Below the pieces are notes generated by a model. It was not told the origin of the DNA. It was given only the letters and a program-made list of their open reading frames with translations, and did not search any database. This document shows, one piece after another, positions 26,501 through 33,459 of a DNA stretch of 64,000 bases. The stretch lies in NCBI GenBank assembly GCA_944474755.1, contig OX104114.1, positions 27,055,220 through 27,119,219 of the forward strand. Reading direction: 5' to 3'. Made by a program: the position numbers and the translations under genes. The number at the start of each line of letters is the position of its first letter. Position 1 is the stretch's first letter. The stretch is from Limnoperna fortunei. Lineage: Eukaryota; Mollusca; Bivalvia; Mytilida; Modiolidae.

Positions 26501-27741
26501 TGACAGTATTTGGTATACAGGCCGCTGCTGATATTTTTTAATGCTATTTACGTAATGCTTATGACCAAAAATTTATTTTTGTTACTGATGCGGAATGCAG
26601 GCGAGACGTTTTTCTGTGTCCACACTTGTTTATATGTGTTATTGTGTGTTTGAAGTCAATTTCTTAATCATTTTATGTAGAATTTCATTACCTTTTGCTC
26701 AGTGTCTATTTAAAGACCATGATCCACTAAGAAATTCTTATTTTTACCTTTGAAGTCCCCCCCAGATATTCTTATAAGTGTTTAAACTCCTCCGGTATAA
26801 TAGTATCCAACTGGCCGTAGCTTCTTAAATTACTATTTTTGACATTTAGAAAAAGAAAGAAAATTACATGAATCAAATTTTGTATCAGACAGGAAAGTGA
26901 AAGGCAGCTTTTTATGCCCCCACGACGACATGTCGGGGGACATTAAGCTTTACTCATGTTAGTCCATCCGTCCATCCATCCGTCCGTACGTACATCCGTC
27001 CGAAGGAATTTTCGTCTAGCTTTTCCCAGAAACCATATATGAGAACAATTTGAAATTTGGCAGGGTGGTTCAGTATCACAAGTTGTACGTCCTAAGCGAC
27101 TTTCAGATCTGTCGAACAACTACTTCCTGTTTGGGACTTCATTTGTACGAAAATACGTTCGTCCGTATTTACGAATTTCCGTCAAGCTTTTCTCAAAAAC
27201 CGTACATCAGAACAATTTGAAATTTGACAAGGTGGTTCAGTATCACAAGTTGTAAGTCCTAAGCAACTTTCAGACCTGTCGGACAACTACTTCCTGTTTG
27301 GGACTTCATTTAGAGGGGGCATCTGTGTCCCATCGACACATTCTTCGATTTTTTTAGCCAGATTTTACAATTATAGTCTCTTCATTTTCAAGTTACAGTA
27401 ATTTAACTTCCTGCACAGCCATTTCTGTTTCTTTATTACCAGTTAGAAAATGGGTATTTCTTGTGTTCATCATATCTGTTGCTCTATTACTTTCCAGTAA
27501 GTGATGGTTTGACTTTTACCATTGCACTAACCTTGCATATTTTAATCACAAATAAAACTTGTGTTTTATATTTGTTTGCAGACCAAAATCACCAGGACGA
27601 TTTCTCAGTCCAAAGAAAGGAAGTGTGGCACCATCATCACACATGAGAAGACAACTCTCCTTGACTTCTTTAGACAGTAACTTCAGTGAAGTTTCAGTGT
27701 CAAGTGCAGACAGTCGCATGACAATTGAATCTGATGTTTAA
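5328..27741 (+). CDS. CIT: Citron Rho-interacting kinase orthologue, C-terminal part (13 exons; 5' end outside the window)
   Basis: Citron kinase is a Rho effector that works at the midbody and contractile ring in cytokinesis. The exons are 5328-5591, 6932-7112, 10609-10845, 11110-11215, 12151-12231, 15051-15195, 16937-17178, 18530-18638, 21686-21817, 23096-23176, 23626-23707, 24256-24423 and 27582-27741. Every junction is GT/AG, and the phases add up to about 661 uninterrupted codons ending in TAA. The domain order is a C1 zinc finger (exons 1-2), a PH domain (end of exon 2 to exon 4) and a CNH domain (exons 5-12), followed by a short Ser/Pro-rich tail. MRCK kinases share C1-PH-CNH, but the C1 core (HRIPHRF, TRATKCGVCL), the PH segment TTCWPGR and the CNH segments EPCSC, GRRSR and PKSPGR match citron as I remember it. 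The kinase and coiled-coil exons must lie to the left. The introns are full of mobile elements. Confidence 0.87.
5734..6410 (+). mobile_element. MULE-like non-autonomous element with 9-bp target duplication
   Basis: The ends are imperfect inverted repeats (TAGGCAGAATTGTACTACC; reverse complement of the right end TAGAATGAATAATCAAACC). Flanks are ACTTTGCAT (5725-5733) and ACTTTGTAT (6411-6419), a 9-bp duplication with one change. A 91-bp deletion derivative lies at 42572-42662. It has no transposase. Confidence 0.72.
6932..7112 (+). CDS. CIT: Citron exon 2: second half of C1, linker, start of PH
   Basis: It continues the zinc finger with CHITCHPKC and a final Cys (DNCGLP). A linker follows, then the PH opening strand MEGWLKVPR. 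The donor is AG|GTAATT. Confidence 0.9.
7690..8045 (+). repeat. Foldback-rich repeat, copy 1
   Basis: It shares order and sequence with 41690-42120: 'ccaatttctggtacaga', 'gagctcacac', 'gttgttatgg', 'caatggagagtct', 'tgtgaaagttgttggtt' and 'atttctatcact'. It lies in a citron intron. Confidence 0.65.
8080..8515 (+). mobile_element. Pearl-type element, family 5
   Basis: A T/G homopolymer is followed by a leader (ctgtctgtccatttgtccg) and two units of about 155 bp with 'gacagattttgatgaaac' and 'attattcaggggagata'. It ends near 'tccacacttgtttcg'. Confidence 0.65.
8520..8915 (+). mobile_element. SINE-like element, 5' part (split by a pearl-type insertion)
   Basis: This is a GC-richer block ('gtgtgggatccaggtgg' to 'gccagtggcaatctaaaa') in an AT-rich intron. 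Its tail resumes at 10458-10600 with the molluscan SINE ending 'gggcgttaaacaccatt' and (TCAA)n. The pairing of the two halves is inferred from the nested layout. Confidence 0.55.
8916..10457 (+). mobile_element. Pearl-type element, family 3
   Basis: It starts tagctcaccttacccaaag, then gcgtccgtcgtcgg. About eight units of roughly 165 bp follow, with 'cttcttctctgaaac', 'ggatggtcctctataaag', 'aaaatggccgcca' and 'ggaccctatgggaaaa'. It ends 'caggtgagcgatacag' and 'cttaagagcctc'. An inverse copy is at 36521-37483. It has no coding capacity. Confidence 0.82.
10458..10600 (+). mobile_element. SINE tail directly upstream of citron exon 3
   Basis: It holds the MetaSINE-like tail 'atatagctgaaataatgct', 'gggcgttaaacaccatt' and four TCAA units. 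The splice acceptor of exon 3 follows 8 bases later. Confidence 0.7.
10609..10845 (+). CDS. CIT: Citron exon 3: core of PH domain
   Basis: It encodes GWERRWAALENN through KLEQEPLTTCWPGR, a PH core whose TTCWPGR matches citron. The acceptor (atttacag) lies only 8 bases past the TCAA-repeat tail of a SINE. The donor is AG|GTAATA. Confidence 0.92.
11110..11215 (+). CDS. CIT: Citron exon 4: C-terminal helix of PH
   Basis: It encodes RVLYLMASNFSDKQKWVACL and the rest of the PH closing helix, with the invariant Trp at KQKW. The donor GTGAGT after 11215 is a consensus match. Confidence 0.9.
11620..11882 (-). mobile_element. tRNA-derived SINE, full length
   Basis: On the minus strand it has an A box near 11875-11858 and a B box GGGTTCGATTC near 11809-11799. 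The body ends CTTCCTCCCCC, and the tail contains GATATAGCTGAAAAATTGCT and GGCGTTAAACACCATC, ending in (CAAA)n. It is the best copy in the window. Confidence 0.88.
12151..12231 (+). CDS. CIT: Citron exon 5: PH-CNH junction
   Basis: This is a 27-codon phase-0 exon (SLLELAGDRRLELNCSFAL) matching the human LLKLEGDDRLDMNC region at the CNH entry. Acceptor tgattgtag, donor GTATGG. Confidence 0.86.
12781..14900. mobile_element. 2.1-kb element with about 30-bp inverted repeats, hosting a pearl-type insertion
   Basis: The left end is GGCCAAAAAAAAAATATGTG then TGTTTCCGG. The right end read in reverse is GGCCAAACAAAAAAATATGTG then TATTTCCGG. No transposase was recognised. A family-1 pearl element sits inside at 13118-14034. 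No clear target duplication is seen. Confidence 0.62.
13118..14034 (+). mobile_element. Pearl-type element, family 1, best copy
   Basis: The 5' hairpin (TACCCCCGCTCGACA / GTCGGGGGTA) is followed by cgtccgtccgttcgttcg, then about five 161-bp units that are nearly identical. It ends 'aaagcgggggtatcagcg' and 'gactttgtctagtt'. The clean periodicity suggests recent array growth. Confidence 0.85.
15051..15195 (+). CDS. CIT: Citron exon 6: CNH domain
   Basis: It encodes LVLLGSDEGLYSVNLYNG, the typical first CNH blade (VGTEEGLY in human). It ends one base into a Gly codon before GTAAGA. Confidence 0.9.
15365..16245. repeat. 45/36-bp minisatellite in a citron intron
   Basis: Units carry 'tagttcccagtctagcccc', 'acttggacac' and 'agcacaccagaggttt'. 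Spacing between tagttcccag starts is mostly 45 bp with 36-bp short units. All are multiples of three, so the array is open in frame on both strands (minus frame LGTKPLVCFVQVG). It is intronic and probably non-coding. Confidence 0.92.
16937..17178 (+). CDS. CIT: Citron exon 7: CNH domain
   Basis: It encodes KERSVITIDKR through MKSFCLRK. The end corresponds to human LSKYCIRK, which runs directly into EIETSEPCSC. The next constitutive exon should therefore be 18530-18638. Donor AAG|GTATGA, phase 0. Confidence 0.9.
18105..18406 (+). CDS. Possible alternative terminal exon of citron (speculative)
   Basis: An AG acceptor after a T-rich tract (tttatttgtag) is followed by 100 sense codons and TAA, in exactly the phase 0 that would splice from 17178. 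The encoded residues (AFICFTEQDTDLITLP onward) resemble no part of citron or any family I recognise. Human citron goes straight from exon 7 to the sequence of 18530-18638. Using this exon would truncate the CNH domain. No AATAAA directly follows. A chance open frame in AT-rich intron is the main alternative. Confidence 0.2.
18530..18638 (+). CDS. CIT: Citron exon 8: CNH domain
   Basis: It encodes EFMTNEPCSCVCIANDFAIV and then GTDKFYRLSLEHPTI, matching human ETSEPCSC and GTNKFYEID. Acceptor ttgttgcag, donor GTAAGC. Confidence 0.93.
19372..21230. mobile_element. MULE-like composite element with 9-bp target duplication
   Basis: The inverted ends are TAGCTACAATAATGTAGCTC and its exact complement at 21211-21230. 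GTACAATGA flanks both sides (19363-19371; 21231-21239). Inside are a pearl-type array and a second inverted pair (GGACGGAGCTACAAAG near 20665; CTTTGTAGCTCCGTCC near 21184). A stretch near 20690-20720 matches the element at 5734-6410. No transposase. Confidence 0.8.
19403..20660 (+). mobile_element. Pearl-type element, family 2
   Basis: The 5' hairpin (GCCCCGCGACGACATG to TCGGGGGGC) and a gtccgtccgtccgtctgtac leader are followed by about seven 167-bp units with 'caagcttttctcagaaac', 'ggtggttcagtatcacaag' and 'gacctgtcggacaactact'. It ends 'ggcatccgtgtcccatgg'. It is nested in 19372-21230. Confidence 0.85.
21686..21817 (+). CDS. CIT: Citron exon 9: CNH domain
   Basis: It encodes DFVDKRDNSLAFAAFGAA through LEFLICFH, matching human FLDKNDHSLAPAVFAAS and YLLCFH. 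The frame stays open past the donor GTAACT only by chance. Confidence 0.93.
21945..22330 (+). mobile_element. Pearl-type fragment, family 1
   Basis: About two diverged units ('gtaagaagcctattgatg', 'aatgaaactttgggata', 'caaggtcaca'). The 5' hairpin and leader are missing. Confidence 0.65.
22934..22998 (-). mobile_element. SINE tail fragment
   Basis: A diverged copy of the SINE tail only ('tgtttgaatggtgttaac', 'cagctatatcatggcatcc'). Confidence 0.7.
23096..23176 (+). CDS. CIT: Citron exon 10: CNH domain
   Basis: It encodes EFGFYVDAKGRRSRPAELKW and SCLPLSF, nearly identical in pattern to human [20 protein letters not shown]. Confidence 0.93.
23626..23707 (+). CDS. CIT: Citron exon 11: CNH domain
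   Basis: It encodes AYSEPFLYVTYFNSVQCITI, matching human [20 protein letters not shown]. Donor AG|GTATGC. Confidence 0.93.
24256..24423 (+). CDS. CIT: Citron exon 12: end of CNH
   Basis: It encodes CIDIQGPRFLGKGITRGTIY and a following charged stretch, matching human [20 protein letters not shown]. The 3.2-kb intron after it holds a MITE, two pearl-type elements and a SINE fragment. Confidence 0.92.
24643..25508. mobile_element. MITE-like element with TACCGTA ends
   Basis: The left end is TACCGTAGATGCTCGC, then TTAAAAGTCGG. The right end in reverse is TACCGTACATACTCGC, then ACATAAGTCGG, so about 22 of 27 bases match. A TA duplication is possible. 'taagtcgg' recurs inside both ends. No open frame. 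Confidence 0.6.
25753..25846 (+). mobile_element. SINE tail fragment
   Basis: It runs from 'ctccggcttcctcccccc' to 'accattcaaacaaata'. Body end and tail only, in plus orientation. Confidence 0.78.
25966..26634 (+). mobile_element. Pearl-type element, family 4
   Basis: The hairpin GTCTCGCCTGCGATG / GGAGGCGAGAC is followed by units with 'ggtaggatgacaatatttgg' and 'cagcgactacgttaaag'. It ends 'gcgagacgtttttctgtg' and 'tccacacttgttt'. An inverse copy is at 62738-63362. Confidence 0.75.
26911..27352 (+). mobile_element. Pearl-type element, family 2, short copy
   Basis: The same hairpin (ccccacgacgacatgtcggg), leader and terminal sequences as 19403-20660, with about two core units. Confidence 0.8.
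27582..27741 (+). CDS. CIT: Citron last exon: Ser/Pro-rich tail and stop
   Basis: It encodes PKSPGRFLSPKKGS, then a Ser-rich acidic tail ending IESDV and TAA. The SPGR motif recalls the repeated SPGR motifs of the human citron tail. The tail is much shorter than in vertebrates. Confidence 0.88.
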
Positions 27742-28230
27742 AAAAAAGTTGTTCATTTTAAAACTTTTTTAAAGTAGATAATTTTGAATGCAATATTGTA
27801 TCATTTGACATTCAAGTATATTTCAGTGCCATGATAAACATTAAAGTATTTAGATAAGGACTGTTCCATGACCAGGTATAGGGGACAGTAGGATGGACAA
27901 CTACTTACAACTAAGGCACTTTATAGCATGTTTTTTTAAATAAATGGCGTTCTACCATAATAGTAGAGCAACAACCCATGTCTACAAAATTACAGAAAAC
28001 ATTACTACCCCACCAAAGACTTTTTAATGGAACAGCCCTGAATGATACTGAAGTTTTTGTAAAATATCATGCTTTCTGTAACAACAGTTGTGTGAGTAGA
28101 ATCTCGTAGAATAGTGAAACATCTGAATTCATACAGGATCAGTATCTAAGATCCTTGTAGACTTTAAGGTTTTCTGACAATTTTTTCAATAAAAATGTAT
28201 CTCTTGAACTAATCCTGCTGTACAATAAAG
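27742..28230 (+). other. Probable citron 3' UTR with poly(A) signals
   Basis: There is no open frame after the stop. AATAAA hexamers at 28188-28193 and 28224-28229 are the best candidates for the transcript end. Confidence 0.45.
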
Positions 28231-28497
28231 CAAGGTATAGAAAACAATTTAACTAGAAATACATGTGTTCATTTGAGTGATCCTTCCAACCTCCACAAAC
28301 AATTCTGGAAATGCCCATAACAGACAAATTTGAGGATTGGATGGATTGTAGGAATAATTGGCATCATTCCTGATAATATTGGATTTTCTTACTTGCTCCG
28401 TAATTTAGACTAAAAGATGGCCTCTTATTTTGGTGCTTGTATTGGAAAGGTTGCAATTTATTTCATTTGACTGGCAATAAATTGTACAGATACTACA

Positions 28498-28551
28498 TAG
28501 CTGCAATAATGTAGCTCCTTTTTTAAAGTTGAGCTACATTATTGTAGCCAA
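28498..28551. mobile_element. 54-bp minimal relative of the TAGCTACAATAATG element
   Basis: It is almost only the two inverted ends (TAGCTGCAATAATGTAGCTC / GAGCTACATTATTGTAGCC), flanked by GATACTACA and GATAGTACA, a 9-bp duplication with one change. Confidence 0.65.
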
Positions 28552-28560
28552 GATAGTACA

Positions 28561-29237
28561 TTGAAACTGATACTGAATTCTTTATTGATCTTGATCTGTC
28601 TTTCATACCTCTATTAGATGTGTATTGGCTATGCAAATAGTAGTAAGCTTCTAGTGTAAAAAGTTGTTTATATTAGGATATCTTTTGATTAAATGTTTTG
28701 TTGTCTTTTCTTGACGACTTGCAGTTTATGAATAAGTTAATTCAGATACATGAATACATTTATACCTTGTATCACAGTGTAACATTCCTAGAATAATTCT
28801 GTATCTGTTGTTGACTGTACATACACATTAATATACTGTTAAAGTAGAACATATCATGTAGTTTTAACTTATATTGTTGTCTTTATTTTTTACTGAACTT
28901 TTTGTAGTACAATGTGGTGTTCTATGTACTGTCTTGTTTTAATGAAAGTACTTGTACCTTTCAAAAACTTATTTGTGTAGAAAAAAAATTAGTGATTAAA
29001 CCATGAAAGCAGTTAAACAGTGCATATGCTTAAAACTTCAGGGTGTGAATCCCATCCAGCTGCTCAATTAAGAGCTTTGCGACCTCTTGGTAGATCCTCC
29101 GAGAGCAAAACTCAATACATTAGCTACCTAGATACAATTGTGATGATTCTCTTGTCTGACAGTGAATATTCAATATATCGGTAAACAGATGGTTTTGTAC
29201 ACAATGTTAATGCATATACACAGGTTGTAATTATTGC
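28561..29237. other. Intergenic, nothing recognised
   Basis: AT-rich sequence without a credible open frame or repeat. Confidence 0.5.
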
Positions 29238-29373
29238 ATTTAATTTATTACAGAGGAATTTGACCCCACCCATTTAATTTATTACAGAGGAATTTGACCC
29301 CACCCATTTAATTTATTACAGAGGAATTTGACCCCACCCATTTACTTTATTACAGAGAAATTTGACCCCACCC
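29238..29373. repeat. 34-bp tandem repeat, four copies
   Basis: The unit holds 'atttaatttattacagagg' and 'aatttgaccccaccc'. Copies are nearly identical, with single changes in the last one. Confidence 0.92.
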
Positions 29374-29595
29374 ATTTAATTTGGGGCAAAAAATGATAGA
29401 AAACAAGACAAAAATGTATGTGGCAAATAAAGCGAGTAAATAAGTCTAAAAATAAAAAATACATTATGACCACCTTTCTTTGTTCATACATTTATTTATA
29501 TTTTTGACCTCCAGTAGCTCAGTGTGTGGTCTACATACTTGCATATTTTCTACAACAGTTGGATGTCGCTCCATTATGTGGTCAATCAATTGTTA

Positions 29596-29905
29596 TACCC
29601 TCCATATGGATATGAGTGGCCGTCCATCCGTCTGTCTCTGTCTCAGTGGTTTCCAGATGATAACTTGAAAACGCATCAATAGATTTTATTTAAACATTGC
29701 ACAGCTATTAAAACCATAAAATGAAGATCAAGTTCGATTTTCAGCACAATCCAATTTTTAGTTTTCGACTTTGTCCAATTCAAAAGGGGGAGGAAGTGTT
29801 GTCAACAATTGGCGGTTTCTAGATGACAACTTGAAAACGTGTCAAGAGATTTTATTTAAACTTTGCACAGCTATTAAATACCATAAAATGAAGATCAATG
29901 AAGTA
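29596..29905 (+). mobile_element. Pearl-type element, family 8
   Basis: A leader 'ataccctccatatggatat' and 'cgtccatccgtctgtctc' is followed by two units of about 180 bp with 'gatgataacttgaaaacg' and 'gcacagctattaaa'. Confidence 0.6.
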
Positions 29906-30570
29906 GTTGTCCCAGTTCTCCTTTTCATTTAGCATCTGGCTTTATCAAATATTGTGTTTCTTTCTTACCAGTTTTTTCAGTTTGTGGTCATTCCAAAGTA
30001 GGTTGTGTCTATTTGATGCTTGTTTGGTCTGGATATTCTTTTCCATAATGTTAAAAATTCCATCTTTAAAGTTGTTTCAAAGTGTGTCAACAGGTGAGTT
30101 GTCTTCCACAACTTTGTGGCTTAATTCAGACATGTGTTGCCTGATAGTGTTGAAGTCTGCTCCTATAGATGTAAACTTTTACGTTTTGTTTGTTATAGGT
30201 GTGCTTCAATTCAGAGTCTATTATTAGCATATGTGATCAAATATTCCTGGAATTGTGTCCCATGTTTAACAAGTGATGAATTGTTTGTGGTCTAGTACAT
30301 TGTCTTGTCGGTTGGGTTTACTTGAACAATCGAGTTATTCTAGGATGAAATCGTCTGCTATATCTAGTAGTTATTGATGGAATTGTATATAGTTTCCTCC
30401 CAGTTTTACTATGTTGTTTTGCCAGTCTATATGTGGGAGGTAACAATCGCCTGCTAGTTTTATCTTCTGTATGCTTTGGTAGGTTTTCTAATGATTTGCG
30501 GTTCTTTAAGTGTGTCTACCAGGTATGCATGTGTTTGGTGGTCTGGAAAAAGATCCAATGACAATTAACT
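29906..30570 (-). pseudogene. Decayed LINE endonuclease-region fragment
   Basis: Broken minus-strand frames read GDCYLPHIDWQ (the GDFNLPHIDW motif of LINE endonucleases), then NYIQFHQ, LLDIADDFILE, a NVLDH segment, HMSELSHKVVEDNSPVDTL, and FKDGIFNIMEKNI ahead of a NLLWNDHKLKKLVRKK segment. These follow the order of CR1/Jockey-type proteins as I remember them. Many stops make it inactive. The LINE fragment at 53160-53580 may belong to the same family. Confidence 0.6.
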
Positions 30571-31018
30571 TTTCATGTTGTGATTGTGTCTCTGTCCATA
30601 GTCACGTGGTTCTGGGCGGGGGTGGGGGGGTTTAAGATCGACAGTTATCGTGTCTTTCGGTTGAGAATCATCGGAAGATCAAATAAAAACTACTGACAAA
30701 TGACAATTTCCATAAAATTATTTTTACAGTAAAGAAAATTGTTGCAAAGGAATTCCAATTACCCGTATTCCAAACGGAAAACTTACGTTCATGTACATAA
30801 ACATTATTAAGAACTTAATATTTTCAAAATTTAAAATAAAAAAAATATTAGAAGAAGACCCGTATTTTTGCAAAACAATTTATGAAATAATACAATTTTG
30901 TGGGTTTTTTTTAAACTAAAAACTGCTGATGAAATTTTTTTAAACTTAATTGAAACTGAATTATGTTTTATTTTATATTATTACATTTTTCAAAATTTCA
31001 TTTAGGTTTTTTTAATTA

Positions 31019-31393
31019 GGGCCACTTTGTGTCAGACGCCCTATACTGATCAGTCTGTCCGTTCGTCCATCCGTCCGTCCGAAACTAATCTTGTCTGGGC
31101 TATAACTTTATCTTTTGAGGTAGGCTTTTGATATTTGGAATGTGGGTAAATAATATCAAGACGATGTTTCGCATACAGTGGTTGATGAACTTTGATCTTA
31201 AGGTCACATTATTGCTTTCTGACAAATTCATGTCCGGTCTGCAACTTTTTTATCTTTTGAGGTAGGCTTTTGATATTTGGAATGTGGGAAAATAATATCA
31301 AGGCAATGTTTTGCATACCATGGTTTTTGACCTTGACCTCAAGGTCGGCGTGGCCCACAGAGATGGATACCATCTCACTGATATCTAGTTTAT
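31019..31393 (+). mobile_element. Pearl-type element, family 6
   Basis: It starts 'gggccactttgtgtcag', then 'gtccgttcgtccatccgtcc'. Two units carry 'tatcttttgaggtaggct' and 'tgatatttggaatgtggg'. It ends 'cacagagatggataccatc'. Confidence 0.7.
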
Positions 31394-31854
31394 GTTAGTT
31401 TTAAGGACTTCATACACGTATTTTTAATTTTTAATTCTTTAAGTATTCAAATGTAACTTGCATTTTTTAATATCTTCTTACATCTATTCTTTAAGTATTC
31501 AGAATTGGTCCTTTTGGACGCTTCCAATACACATGGTCACATTATTGTATTTATGGCTATCCGTTCTTCGTTGTATCAGAGGATATTAAAAAGCAGTTTT
31601 CCTACTGAATTAGCTTAGATTATACCCTTTTTATTAGTGCTGAACGGAATTAAATTGATTTTCGACTGGATAAATAGTTATGCAGTTCCATGACGTCTGC
31701 GTGTTTACCATGAGTTTTAGATTAAAGTTGTATTCTAAAACTCATTGTAAACATACAGTCTTAGTCATAATTTGGTTTCCAGATAGGCATATTTTGGTTT
31801 TATTTTTCTATGCTCTTCATATTCATATAGTGTTTGACATTTTAAATTTTTGGG

Positions 31855-31906
31855 GTAGAGCGACTCTGATGAGTCTTGAATAGACGAAACGCGCGTCAGG
31901 CGTAGC
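31855..31906 (+). ncRNA. Hammerhead ribozyme motif (dimer-type, loopless stem III)
   Basis: The core CTGATGA is at 31866-31872. Stem II is GTC (31873-31875) with GAC (31883-31885) closing a 7-base loop. GAAA is at 31886-31889. Stem III pairs ACGC (31889-31892) with GCGT (31893-31896) without a loop. The cleavage base C is 31897. Stem I is short and imperfect (about 5 of 6 pairs). Loopless stem III is typical of hammerheads in Penelope-like elements and retrozymes, which usually cleave as dimers. Confidence 0.78.
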
Positions 31907-33446
31907 AAAATTTATTGCCTGGAACTTTGATGTATTTTTTTATTTAATCGTCAAAGTTATACTGATGTTATTCAATAAATCAATTTCGCAAATACAACAA
32001 GAATTAGTTGGACCAGAATGTATTTTCGCTTTGGCATATCTAACTGAACTAAATTTAAAAACTCTGGTAAAACTCGACCATTCACTTGGAGGGTTAACTT
32101 CGGGCTTATCTTTTTCTTTTTAAGTGATGCAAGTCATTGAATTTGTTAAAATAACATTTACTTTTATAGTACAAAACAATATAAACAAATAAATAAATAC
32201 AAATAAACGCGGAAATATGTCGCAGATATTCCGGATGTGTGCAATTTAGAGTTCGCCTTAAATGTAAATAATTTTTTTGTTTGCAGTCAGGACTGTTATT
32301 TAAATCTATTCAACAGGTAAATCAATATTAAAATATGCAAAAGAACAAATTATCGTTTTAAGTATTATCTTTTTAATTCTGTTTTTATAACACAGTTCTT
32401 CGTCTTCTTGTATAAAATACAATATGTCGACAAACAAAGGGGAGGATCCTTGGCTTTTTGAGTGCAGTTGTTTGAAAAACGTTTGTTGATTCCTAAATGT
32501 TTTGAATAATAAAACATAATATATGCTTATTATCGAATAAAGAAAATCATATAAAAGTACACTTGTAAGGACAATTTTATATTTTACTTGGAATGTCGGA
32601 GGTGTATATACACGCTGTTGACCTTTGTTTGGTTACCAACATCGTCCGCAGTCTCAGAATTATCTGTTTTATAGCACCAAGGGTGTATACATGATGTGTT
32701 TACAATGTGGGGGTGGTATCTTCAGTTTCTGTTTCTGTTTCATGATTGGCCGCCTTCAACACATTGAAGATTCCGCCACAGTACAAGGTTAAATATATTT
32801 TACATTAACAAGGGTAGCAATTTCTGTCGAGAAAAGGACGTGACAGACAGTACAGGGTATAAGAAGGGAGACACAATATATGACTCCCTGTTTAAGAAGG
32901 AGCGTTCGAGACAGAGTAAAGGTTTCTCTGTCGAAGAGAAGGCTTGGAATGCAGCAGCAGGTTCGCTGTTGAATGAGAGGACCTGGAAAATGTTGCATGA
33001 TCTTTTGTTAAGGTAGGTGTTTGAGAGAAAGAACAGTGCTCTCTGTTAACTAAGGGCATTTGGTACACGTTACACAATTTAAATGTAATATTTTAGCATA
33101 AGGTTTTTTAAATACCGAAACGGATTTTCTATTAAGTACAATGTAGCCCCGTTTGAGATACCGAACAGGATTTTTAGTTAAGTAGACGTTCACCCCAAAA
33201 GAATCCATCCATCGGCCTATAAGTTTTGATATTTTAATCATATGCGTGATTGTTGATATTCCTGTCAAAGAAAGCAATGAGAAAAAACAAAAGGAAAAAT
33301 ACAACCAAAATTACCAATACGAGTATCGGGTTTGGAAGGTGGAGAAGGGGAGAGGGTGCTCGGGAGGTAAGTAAATATGGTGACATTTTGTAATGGCGTG
33401 TGACGAGTTGTAATCATTCTTTTCATTTGTTATTTTCAGCTAGAGA
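31907..33446. other. Region upstream of the PhyH-family gene
   Basis: No gene was recognised. It should contain the promoter and 5' UTR exon(s). A consensus donor GTAAGT at 33367-33372 follows a G-rich stretch (33330-33366) that could be a UTR exon, but the resulting intron would be only about 70 bp. Confidence 0.35.
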
Positions 33447-33459
33447 ATGACATCTGCAG
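33447..33459 (+). CDS. PhyH-family exon 1 (13-nt coding start)
   Basis: ATG ACA TCT GCA G, then the donor GTAATG. It is preceded by a T-rich acceptor (tattttcag) 7 bases upstream, so a 5' UTR intron is likely. A strong donor GTAAGT at 33367 could belong to the UTR exon. It is placed by phase and N-terminal fit only. Confidence 0.6.
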
